The notes beneath the pieces were generated by a model, which was given only the letters and a program-made list of their open reading frames with translations, was not told where the DNA came from and made no database searches. The translations under genes and the position numbers were made by a program. Positions 13,062-18,327 of a stretch of 18,327 nt of DNA are shown here, in pieces; within the stretch, counting starts at the first letter, position 1, and every line of letters begins with the position of its first letter. This stretch comes from SIG598 sp045538015 (GTDB lineage Bacteria; Bacillota; Clostridia; Oscillospirales; Acutalibacteraceae): assembly GCA_045538015.1 (NCBI GenBank), contig JAZSQO010000173.1, positions 1 through 18,327 on the forward strand, given 5' to 3'.

Positions 13062-15158
13062 TCAGAACAGCGCGGCGATATGACTGAACAGCGCGCAGCA
13101 CACAAAGCCGCACACCGTGGGCAGGGCAAAGGCCAGCAGTGTCCACCGTATGCTCCTTGTCTCTTTATATATTGTAATGCAGGTGGTGGAGCAGGGCCAG
13201 TGCATGAGGGTGAACAGCAGCATACTCACCGCCGTGACCCAGTCCCAGCCGTTGGCGCGCAGCAGCCCGGCCAGCGCCTGCATACTTCCCACCTCGGTCA
13301 GCTGACCGTGGGCGGAGTAGGACATGGCGGCGATGGGCAGCACCAGCTCGTTTGCCGGAAAGCCCAGAATAAACGCGCTCAGCATGGTTCCGTCAAGACC
13401 CATGAACCGGCCGACCGGCTCAAGCGCGGCAGTGATATGGCTGAGAATGGACAGCCCGCCGGCGCGGACATTGGCCAGCAGCCATATGACGATCCCCGCC
13501 GGCAGAGCCACCATCACCGCCCGACCCAGCACCACAAGGGTGCGGTCGATGAGGGAGCGCACAAGAGTCTGGGCGATCTGCGGGCGGCGGAAGGGAGGCA
13601 GCTCAAGAGAGAAGGAGGAGCTGTGTCCCCGGAGCACCGTTGCCGACAGCACCCACGACACCGCCATTGTCATCACAACGCCGAGGGAGATAAAGCCAGC
13701 GAGAACGGCGGCGGAGACCAGCGACCCGCCGTTCACCGAAACAAAGGCGGAGATGATGGCCAGCATGGCGGGAAACCGGCCGTTGCAGGGCATGAAACTG
13801 TTGGTCAGGATGGCAATCAGCCGCTCTCTGGGCGAGGCGATTATCCGGCAGCCGGCAACACCCGCCGCGTTGCAGCCAAGACCCATGCACATGGTCAGAG
13901 CCTGCTTTCCGCAGGCGCCGCATTTCTGAAAGCCGCCGTCTAGATTGAAGGCCGCCCGGGGAAGATAGCCGGCGTCCTCCAGCAGTGTGAAAAGGGGAAA
14001 GAATATGGCCATGGGCGGCAGCATCACCGCAGTGACCCAGCTCAGCACCCGGAATCCGCCGCAGATGAGCATTTCCCGCCAGAAGTCGGGCATACCGGCG
14101 GCAATGGCCAGAGAATGCAGATGCTCCTCAAGAAAATTAAAGCCCGCCGCCAGCCATTCGGAAATGTAATTGGCTCCCACAAGGGTTATCCACAGCGCCG
14201 CCGCCAGCAGCAGAAGCATAAGGGGCAGGCCGGAAAAGCGTCCGGTAAGCAGGCGGTCGAGCCGCCGGTCAAAAGCGCTGTACCCGGTGTCGGAGGGAGG
14301 CACAACGCCCTGACACACCTGCCGGGCGCTTCTGCTGACCGCCCGGGCTATGCTGTCGCAGACCGTCTGGGCGCTGTAATCCTGCCGCCGGAGAGTTTGC
14401 AGGCATTCTCCGCGGCGGCGCTCAAAGGCGTCCCGGGCCGCTTTGTCCGCGTGGCTTGGGTCAAGAGCCTTGGCGCACAGCTCCTCGTCGCCGCTTATCG
14501 CCCTGAGCGCCAGCCACCGTGCCGAGCAGCCCTCGGGGCACACTGCCTCTGCTTCCGGGCGCAGCCGTGTGACGGCGGCTTCGATGTAGGCCGGATAACG
14601 CACCAGCTCCCGGGGCGGACAGCGGTCTTTCCCGGTCATCTCCTCGACCCGCTCCACAAGCCGCTCAAAGCCCTTGCCCGAGCGGGCGGTCATGCCTATC
14701 ACCGGGACACCCAGCCGGCTTTCCAGCAGAGCCAGATCGGGATGGATGCCCTTGCGCCGACCTTCATCCAGCAGATTGACGCACACCACCACCCGGCCGG
14801 TCAGCTCCAGTATCTGCAGCACAAGGGCGATGCTCCGCTCAAGGGCTGTTGCCGAGCACACGACCACCACCGCCTCCGGCCGCTCAAAGCAGATGAAATC
14901 CCGGGCGGCGCATTCCTCAGCAGAGGGAGCGGAAAGGGAGCCGCAGCCGGGCAGGTCGGCCACAAGCCAGCTGTGTCCGTCCTTTTCATATCGGCCAAAG
15001 GCGTTGGCCACCGTCTTGCCCGCCCAGTTGCCGGTGTGCTGGCGCAGGCCGGTCAGCCGGTTGAATATGGTGCTTTTTCCCACGTTGGGATTGCCCGCCA
15101 GTGCCACGAGCTTTTCGCCCTTTCTGACGGCGGGGCGGGCGCTATCCTTCACAGCCAC
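13062..15158 (-). CDS. feoB: Ferrous iron transporter FeoB
   Basis: The 698-residue inner-membrane Fe(II) transporter has an N-terminal G domain with G1 GNPNVGKST (22-30), the HTGNWAGKTV G2 region (41-50), G3 DLPG (68-71) and G4 NLLD (128-131). Helical spacer sequence follows to about 310. The membrane domain contains two Gate segments, with FTLLEDAGYLPRAAFNLDG before GCNAAGVAGCRIIASPRERL and FMPCNGRFPAM. Length is slightly short of many FeoBs. The start is GTG 15158 with AAAGGAG 9 bp upstream, overlapping the end of feoA by 10 bp. No feoC is seen downstream. Iron control is expected, but I cannot point to a clear Fur box. Confidence 0.96.
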   Translation of the reverse strand: MAVKDSARPAVRKGEKLVALAGNPNVGKSTIFNRLTGLRQHTGNWAGKTVANAFGRYEKDGHSWLVADLPGCGSLSAPSAEECAARDFICFERPEAVVVVCSATALERSIALVLQILELTGRVVVCVNLLDEGRRKGIHPDLALLESRLGVPVIGMTARSGKGFERLVERVEEMTGKDRCPPRELVRYPAYIEAAVTRLRPEAEAVCPEGCSARWLALRAISGDEELCAKALDPSHADKAARDAFERRRGECLQTLRRQDYSAQTVCDSIARAVSRSARQVCQGVVPPSDTGYSAFDRRLDRLLTGRFSGLPLMLLLLAAALWITLVGANYISEWLAAGFNFLEEHLHSLAIAAGMPDFWREMLICGGFRVLSWVTAVMLPPMAIFFPLFTLLEDAGYLPRAAFNLDGGFQKCGACGKQALTMCMGLGCNAAGVAGCRIIASPRERLIAILTNSFMPCNGRFPAMLAIISAFVSVNGGSLVSAAVLAGFISLGVVMTMAVSWVLSATVLRGHSSSFSLELPPFRRPQIAQTLVRSLIDRTLVVLGRAVMVALPAGIVIWLLANVRAGGLSILSHITAALEPVGRFMGLDGTMLSAFILGFPANELVLPIAAMSYSAHGQLTEVGSMQALAGLLRANGWDWVTAVSMLLFTLMHWPCSTTCITIYKETRSIRWTLLAFALPTVCGFVCCALFSHIAALF

Positions 15159-15421
15159 ACGGCACAGCTCCTTTCCGCGGGAGCACCGGCGGCCGGAGCC
15201 TCAACAAGAATCCTTGCCGAGTCCCGCTCCCGCAGAGCGATGACCGTTCCCCTGACCAGAAAGGCGGCTATGTTCTTTCGCCGGAGCACACACTCCACCT
15301 CGGCGCCGCCCACCATGCCCAGCTCCATCAGCCGCTGTCTTTCGGCTCCGGCGGCGGTGATGTCCCGCACCATGGCGCGTCCTCCGGGCGGGAGAGAAAA
15401 AAGAGATGCTGTACTGCTCAT
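15149..15421 (-). CDS. feoA: Ferrous iron transport accessory protein FeoA
   Basis: The 90-residue SH3-like cytoplasmic partner of FeoB has AERQRLMELGMVGGAEVECV (about 26-45) and the closing VIALRERDSARILVE, both typical of FeoA. The ATG at 15421 has no ribosome site of its own. Instead it overlaps, as ATGA, the stop of a 13-codon upstream ORF that does have one. An in-frame TAG three codons upstream excludes a longer FeoA. The end overlaps feoB by 10 bp, so all three are translationally linked. Confidence 0.93.
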   Translation of the reverse strand: MSSTASLFSLPPGGRAMVRDITAAGAERQRLMELGMVGGAEVECVLRRKNIAAFLVRGTVIALRERDSARILVEAPAAGAPAERSCAVWL

Positions 15422-15459
15422 GTCATTCTATCTATGCCGGGGACTCGACCCGCCGGCAT
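15418..15459 (-). CDS. Putative 13-residue leader peptide coupled to feoA
   Basis: A short ORF (MPAGRVPGIDRMT) begins at ATG 15459 with GGAGG four bases upstream. It ends in TGA that overlaps the feoA start as ATGA. Its start codon lies at the base of a hairpin (ATGCCGG 15434-15440 with CCGGCAT 15453-15459, written on the plus strand). The strong ribosome site here and its absence before feoA argue that ribosomes reach feoA by termination-reinitiation. The codons are not obviously enriched for one amino acid. It could instead be non-coding with chance overlap. Confidence 0.45.
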   Translation of the reverse strand: MPAGRVPGIDRMT

Positions 15460-15474
15460 TTTACCTCCGTTCAG

Positions 15475-15522
15475 CAAAATAGCGGGTCATCCCGACTGCC
15501 GGTCATGGATGAGTCCCGCTAT
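15475..15522 (-). promoter_or_regulatory. Terminator-like hairpin in the feoA leader
   Basis: ATAGCGGG (15479-15486) and TCATCC (15487-15492) pair with CCCGCTAT (15515-15522) and GGATGA (15507-15512), leaving a 2-nt bulge. On the minus strand the stem is followed by TTTTG. It sits between the rnpB terminator and the feoA leader ORF, so it could be an attenuator or the relic of a terminator. A weak promoter (TTCACC, 17 bp, TAAGAT on the minus strand, about 15552-15524) precedes it. Confidence 0.4.
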
Positions 15523-15550
15523 TATCTTACGCCGGAGAAAAACAAAGGTG

Positions 15551-15584
15551 AAAAAAAAGCCGCCGGGAAATCTCCGCGGCGGCT
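15551..15584 (-). terminator. Intrinsic terminator of rnpB
   Basis: On the minus strand AGCCGCCG (15584-15577) pairs with CGGCGGCT (15565-15558), followed by a run of eight T (15558-15551, the first of them closing the stem). It is placed directly after the RNA 3' end. Confidence 0.9.
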
Positions 15585-15587
15585 GTA

Positions 15588-15937
15588 TGGTGCGAGCAGG
15601 CCTGTAAGCCGAGTTCTGTCTGGGACGATCATCTATCTCGACTGTGCGTTGCCGCACAGCTCAAGCCATCTCCTCGGGACGCGACGGGCAGCCGCATAAT
15701 GTCCCTCCACGATGTTGCATCGGATAGGGTTTACATGGCCGCGCAGTCTCCTGCGCGCCGGTGAGCTCTTACCTCGCCTTTCCACCCTTACCTCCGAAGA
15801 GGCGGTATATCTCTGTTGCACTGTCCCTAGGGTCACCCCCGGCGGCCGTTAGCCGTTATCCTTGCCCTGTGATGCTCGGACTTTCCTCATATGGGGCCCT
15901 TTCGCTCCCCACACGCGACCGTCCAGCCTGCTTGCCC
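15588..15937 (-). ncRNA. rnpB: RNase P RNA, class A-like
   Basis: This RNA is the catalytic subunit of RNase P, which matures tRNA 5' ends. On the minus strand it shows the conserved GAGGAAAGTCCGAGCATCAC of P4/CR I, the CAGGGCAAG and GCTAACGGC segments that follow, and GGTAAGGGTGGAAAGGCGAG in the middle. The 3' signature is ACAGAACTCGGCTTACAGGC. The ends pair as P1 (AGCAGGC at 15932-15926 with GCCTGCT at 15601-15595). Length is about 350 nt. The 5' end is set by a clear promoter and the 3' end by the terminator; exact ends are approximate by a few bases. Short ORFs across it are not genes. Confidence 0.96.
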
Positions 15938-15941
15938 TATG

Positions 15942-15970
15942 ATTTTATCAAATCGCCGCCCGCTTTTCAA
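15942..15970 (-). promoter_or_regulatory. rnpB promoter
   Basis: On the minus strand TTGAAA (15970-15965), 17 bp and TAAAAT (15947-15942) form the promoter, with an extended TGA. The first transcribed bases would be the GGG at 15937-15935. Confidence 0.85.
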
Positions 15971-16001
15971 GTGCATTATTCTCTTCCTGAACGACCGGCG
16001 C

Positions 16002-16496
16002 TCATAGCCGGTGAGTATGTATGGCGGTGTAGGCCGGCTTTCCGTCAATGTGTTCGGATTTCATCAGGCTGATGCTCCTTACACTCATTGCCGCCGGAGG
16101 CACGGATACGCGAAAGCTTCCGGACGAGCGGCGCACAAGGGTTATATGAGGCAGAAAATCCCGCTCTTCAATGGGAAAGCCCGCTTGCCGAAGCTGGCGG
16201 CACAGTGACCGCGCCAGCACGGTAAGCCTCGGATTTTTCCGCACTCCCACCCAGAGCAGATCGCCGAACCGGCCCATTCCCTCAGCTTCAATGGAGAACG
16301 GCCCGCCGGATATTCCGGACATGATTCTGATGATGTCCTCCGTCCGGTCGCTCTCGCCGATGAAGGCAAGCGTCAGATGGAGGTTTTCCGGGCGGGTGTA
16401 GCTGCCCATCACGCCCTGACGGCGCATGGCCTCCATAATGCTTTGCAGCGAGCGGCGAAAGGGCTCGGAAAATTCTATGGCGACAAACAATCTCAT
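16002..16496 (-). CDS. thpR: RNA 2',3'-cyclic phosphodiesterase (2'-5' RNA ligase family)
   Basis: The 164-residue member of the 2H phosphoesterase superfamily has the two HxTx catalytic motifs, HLTL at 40-43 and HITL at 117-120, separated by the usual distance. The opening MRLFVAIEFSEPFRRSL is typical of ThpR. Such enzymes open 2',3'-cyclic phosphates on RNA; the biological substrate is generally unsettled. AGAGGT lies 5 bp before the ATG. It ends just upstream of the rnpB promoter on the same strand, so some read-through into rnpB is possible, but rnpB has its own promoter. Confidence 0.93.
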   Translation of the reverse strand: MRLFVAIEFSEPFRRSLQSIMEAMRRQGVMGSYTRPENLHLTLAFIGESDRTEDIIRIMSGISGGPFSIEAEGMGRFGDLLWVGVRKNPRLTVLARSLCRQLRQAGFPIEERDFLPHITLVRRSSGSFRVSVPPAAMSVRSISLMKSEHIDGKPAYTAIHTHRL

Positions 16497-16524
16497 GGCT
16501 TACCTCTTCAGCTGTGATAAGCTG

Positions 16525-16553
16525 ATTATAGCCCGGATCGCCGCGGGGAGCAA
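16525..16553 (-). promoter_or_regulatory. thpR promoter
   Basis: On the minus strand TTGCTC (16553-16548), 17 bp and TATAAT (16530-16525) form the promoter. The -35 immediately follows the hairpin that ends the upstream gene. Confidence 0.75.
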
Positions 16554-16589
16554 CCTCCGGCCGCCGGAAAATTTCCCAGCGGCCGGAGG
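16554..16589 (-). terminator. Hairpin after the 144-residue protein gene
   Basis: Eleven perfect base pairs join 16554-16564 and 16579-16589, and an inner GGAAA/TTTCC stem extends them. The position just after the stop codon fits a terminator, but the minus-strand sequence that follows is TTGCTC, with no long T run. Confidence 0.55.
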
Positions 16590-16600
16590 CTGTCTGATGG

Positions 16601-17035
16601 CTACAGAAACTGCCGGATGTCGATAGTCAGCCGTTCCTCAAGGTTTATCAGCCGCTTGGTGATATCCTTGGACACCTCGTCGGCGGCCTCATACTTATTC
16701 AGATAGCCGTTGAGGGACTTCACTCCCATGTTGCAGCCGTCGGTCATCAGGTCGGCGATGGTGTGGTCGGACTCGTTGAGCACCAGCTTGACATTGGTCT
16801 TCATCCATGACATTCCCTTGGCCATGGGATTGGGCTCCTTGCCCTCGTCGCCGTAGCGGTGAAGCAGCGTCTGGATCTCGGTGTTCAGCTTCTCGTGCTC
16901 GGTCTTGCAGTCGGTCAGATATTTCCTCATGGCGTCGGAGTGGACGTAGTCCAGCACATCGTCGATGGAGGAAACGCCCATTTTCACTCCGGCGTCGCAT
17001 TCCCGGAGAAGCCGAATGGTATCATGTTCTATCAT
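16601..17035 (-). CDS. Small all-helical protein, possibly ferritin-like (DUF2383-type)
   Basis: The 144-residue protein starts at ATG 17035, with AAAGGA 9 bp upstream; a longer in-frame reading has no ribosome site. It is predicted wholly helical in four long segments: IEHDTIRLLRECDAGVKMGV, DAMRKYLTDCKTEHEKLNTE, MSWMKTNVKLVLNESDHTIA and the C-terminal DEVSKDITKRLINLEERLTI. This is the layout of a four-helix bundle. The His/Glu/Asp placement recalls ferritin-like DUF2383 proteins, but I cannot confirm a di-iron site. It has no signal peptide. Divergent from the esterase gene. The family call is tentative. Confidence 0.7.
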   Translation of the reverse strand: MIEHDTIRLLRECDAGVKMGVSSIDDVLDYVHSDAMRKYLTDCKTEHEKLNTEIQTLLHRYGDEGKEPNPMAKGMSWMKTNVKLVLNESDHTIADLMTDGCNMGVKSLNGYLNKYEAADEVSKDITKRLINLEERLTIDIRQFL

Positions 17036-17118
17036 AATATTACATCCTTTCCTTGCGGTGAGACTATTGTTCCCGAAGCAAGGGGCATTTATTTTGTGTA
17101 GCGGAGAAAGGCATAATA

Positions 17119-17127
17119 TGCTATAAT
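17119..17127 (+). promoter_or_regulatory. Extended -10 promoter of the esterase gene
   Basis: TGCTATAAT at 17119-17127 is a perfect extended -10, with no -35 at the right distance. Transcription would begin about 14 nt before the coding start, giving a very short leader. Confidence 0.6.
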
Positions 17128-17147
17128 CAAAAAAGGAGCGTGGTACG

Positions 17148-17999
17148 ATGAAGAATAAATATTTCACATCGGAAAAAATTTACATACCGTCGCCCGGCGG
17201 GAAAATGAAGCTGATTATTCTCCGGCCGGTGAAAAACGCCGTCGAGCGGCAGCGCACGCCGGGCATTCTCTGGATACACGGCGGAGGCTATGTCACCGGC
17301 ATGGCCGGGATGATCTATATGTCCCGGGCGCTGAATCTTGTGAAAAAATACGGCGCGGTGGTGGTCACTCCGGAATACCGGCTGGCGGGCAAAGCGCCCT
17401 ACCCGGCGGCGCTGGAGGATTGCTATGCCGCGCTGGTCTATCTCAAAGAGCACGCCGACGAGCTGGGAGTAAACAGCGACAAGATAATGGTGGGCGGCGA
17501 GAGCGCCGGCGGCGGCCTGACCGCGGCGCTGTGTATGTACGCCAGAGACAGAGGAGAGGTGAGCGTCGCCTTCCAGATGCCCCTTTATCCCATGATAGAC
17601 GACCGGGACACGGAGTCCTCCGCCAACAATCACGCGCCGGTGTGGAACACGCGAAAGAACCACAGCGCGTGGAAGAAGTACCTGCGCGGGCTCAAGGGCG
17701 GAGAAGTGCCGCCTCATGCCGCGCCCGCCCGGCAGACCGACTGCTCCGGCCTGCCGCCTGCCTACACCTTTGTGGGCGACATCGAGCCTTTCTACTGCGA
17801 GACGCTGACCTTTATCGAAAACCTCAGCAAAGCCGGGGTGGAGGCGGAGGTGGATGTATATCACGGGTGCTTCCACGCCTTTGATATGCTGCTGCCCTTC
17901 CTGCCGGTCAGCCGGCGGGCGATAAAGCAATTCGAGGAAAAATTCCTCCTTGCGGTGGAAAAATACAATGCCAAACAGAGAAACGAGACGAAATTCTAA
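17148..17999 (+). CDS. Alpha/beta hydrolase, HSL (acetyl-esterase) family
   Basis: The 283-residue soluble hydrolase has the oxyanion-hole motif HGGGY (44-48) and nucleophile elbow GGESAGG (S119). The likely catalytic Asp is D211 in VGDIEPF, and the likely His is H243 in GCFHAFD. These are the hormone-sensitive-lipase (Abhydrolase_3) signatures, so it should cleave small acyl esters; the natural substrate is unknown. AAGGAG is about 10 bp before the ATG. The unit appears monocistronic. Confidence 0.93.
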   Translation: MKNKYFTSEKIYIPSPGGKMKLIILRPVKNAVERQRTPGILWIHGGGYVTGMAGMIYMSRALNLVKKYGAVVVTPEYRLAGKAPYPAALEDCYAALVYLKEHADELGVNSDKIMVGGESAGGGLTAALCMYARDRGEVSVAFQMPLYPMIDDRDTESSANNHAPVWNTRKNHSAWKKYLRGLKGGEVPPHAAPARQTDCSGLPPAYTFVGDIEPFYCETLTFIENLSKAGVEAEVDVYHGCFHAFDMLLPFLPVSRRAIKQFEEKFLLAVEKYNAKQRNETKF

Positions 18000-18016
18000 A
18001 AATCAAAAATTAACCC

Positions 18017-18045
18017 TTGACAATGGCTGCCGCTTGTGGTAATAT
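18017..18045 (+). promoter_or_regulatory. tRNA-Arg promoter
   Basis: TTGACA (18017-18022), 17 bp and TAATAT (18040-18045) form the promoter, with TGG before the -10. A shifted TATAAT lies at 18043-18048. Confidence 0.75.
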
Positions 18046-18109
18046 AATCAAGCGAAATGCGACGGGGTGCTTAAAACAACGCCCGGAACTCGCTTCGCCG
18101 ACAATATAT

Positions 18110-18186
18110 GCGCCTGTAGCTCAGTTGGATAGAGTGTTTGGCTACGAACCAAAAGGTCGGGGGTTCGAATCCCTTCAGCCGTACCA
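18110..18186 (+). tRNA. tRNA-Arg (anticodon ACG)
   Basis: The 77-nt cloverleaf has CCA encoded. The acceptor 5' strand is GCGCCTG, the D stem GCTC/GAGT, and the anticodon stem TTTGG/CCAAA with loop CTACGAA (anticodon 18144-18146, read CGN after A34 editing to inosine). The T loop is TTCGAAT, closed by GGGGG/CCCTT with two outer G-T wobbles. The acceptor 3' strand is CAGCCGT, giving a C-C mismatch between 18113 and 18179 and a G-T pair at the end. The promoter and terminator look intact. Confidence 0.92.
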
Positions 18187-18189
18187 CGG

Positions 18190-18224
18190 CGTTGTGAATC
18201 GAATGGTTCACAACGACGTTTTTT
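18190..18224 (+). terminator. Intrinsic terminator after tRNA-Arg
   Basis: CGTTGTGAA (18190-18198) pairs with TTCACAACG (18207-18215), followed by ACG and TTTTTT (18219-18224). Confidence 0.88.
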
Positions 18225-18273
18225 ATTGCGAGGAACTGCGCGAAGCAGTGCGATGGAAAGGAGCAAGAGGACT

Positions 18274-18327
18274 GTGAAGGGGTTGAGAAAAGCTTATCTG
18301 GAGATCACCAATGTCTGCAATCTGAAC
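18274..18327 (+). CDS. Radical SAM protein, N-terminal fragment (cut by window end)
   Basis: The GTG at 18274 is preceded by AAAGGAG (18257-18263) and opens 18 codons reading KGLRKAYLEITNVCNLN. This matches the start of radical SAM proteins, in which NVCNLNC begins the CxxxCxxC [4Fe-4S]-binding motif; the first Cys is present and the rest lies beyond the edge. Subfamily and function cannot be told from the fragment. Confidence 0.75.
   Translation, partial: MKGLRKAYLEITNVCNLN

Noticed and set aside
15434..15459. T-arm-like sequence (GGTCGAGTCCC on the minus strand), possible tRNA fragment or attachment site
   Set aside because: No acceptor, D or anticodon arms are present and there is no integrase or element nearby; it is better explained as the hairpin around the feoA leader ORF.
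14115..15482. 455-codon plus-strand frame opposite feoB-feoA
   Set aside because: It is antisense to clear FeoA and FeoB, low-complexity in composition, and without start signals.
15633..15836. Short frames inside rnpB
   Set aside because: The stretch carries the conserved RNase P RNA signatures from end to end, so coding is not credible.
18017..18277. 86-codon frame across tRNA-Arg
   Set aside because: It covers the promoter, tRNA and terminator; it is a chance reading through an RNA gene.

Overview
The window looks like a chromosomal segment from a GC-rich (roughly 58-60% by eye) Gram-positive anaerobe of the Clostridia, probably Oscillospirales/Ruminococcaceae-like. The basis is strong AGGAGG-type ribosome sites, TTGACA/TATAAT promoters that are often of the extended -10 type, a DnaD-domain plus DnaC-type loader pair, an ECF-transporter S component, YlmH, a DUF3737 protein and a tRNA-Arg(ACG) with encoded CCA. 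The taxonomic placement is inference. I see no insertion sequence, prophage, CRISPR array or rRNA.

Layout. (1) 1-862: purC with its own promoter and terminator. (2) 867-3487, minus: an operon of a DnaD-domain protein, a DnaC-like ATPase and an unrecognised 158-residue protein. (3) 3585-5563, plus: an ECF-type sigma factor, a probable anti-sigma protein and a membrane-anchored extracytoplasmic protein. The proposed promoter is overlapped by a perfect 21-bp palindrome. (4) 5565-6292: a consensus promoter, a structured leader ending in an intrinsic terminator, and an ECF-transporter S component, an arrangement that suggests a riboswitch-like attenuator. (5) 6299-8870, minus: a two-gene operon of a 712-residue RyR-SLOG-like-four-TM protein and a 99-residue stand-alone RyR-domain protein. 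A DUF2262 gene is divergent from it. This is the most system-like region and resembles nucleotide-signal conflict systems. (6) 9846-11456: ylmH and trmO. (7) 11439-12430: a DUF3737 gene between an extended -10 promoter and a strong terminator. (8) 12438-13053, minus: a hexapeptide-repeat sugar O-acetyltransferase. (9) 13062-15459, minus: feoA-feoB ferrous iron uptake, preceded by a 13-codon upstream ORF that overlaps the feoA start codon. (10) 15551-15970, minus: rnpB with a clear promoter and terminator. (11) 16002-17035, minus: thpR and a small helical protein. (12) 17119-17999: an HSL-family esterase. (13) 18017-18327: tRNA-Arg(ACG) with an unusual acceptor-stem mismatch, its terminator, and the first 18 codons of a radical SAM gene cut by the window edge.

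Most genes are housekeeping. The parts most worth following up are the RyR/SLOG-like locus, the attenuated leader before the S component, the palindromic operator before the sigma operon, the coupled leader ORF before feoA, and the tRNA mismatch. There is no gene-free stretch longer than 300 bases.
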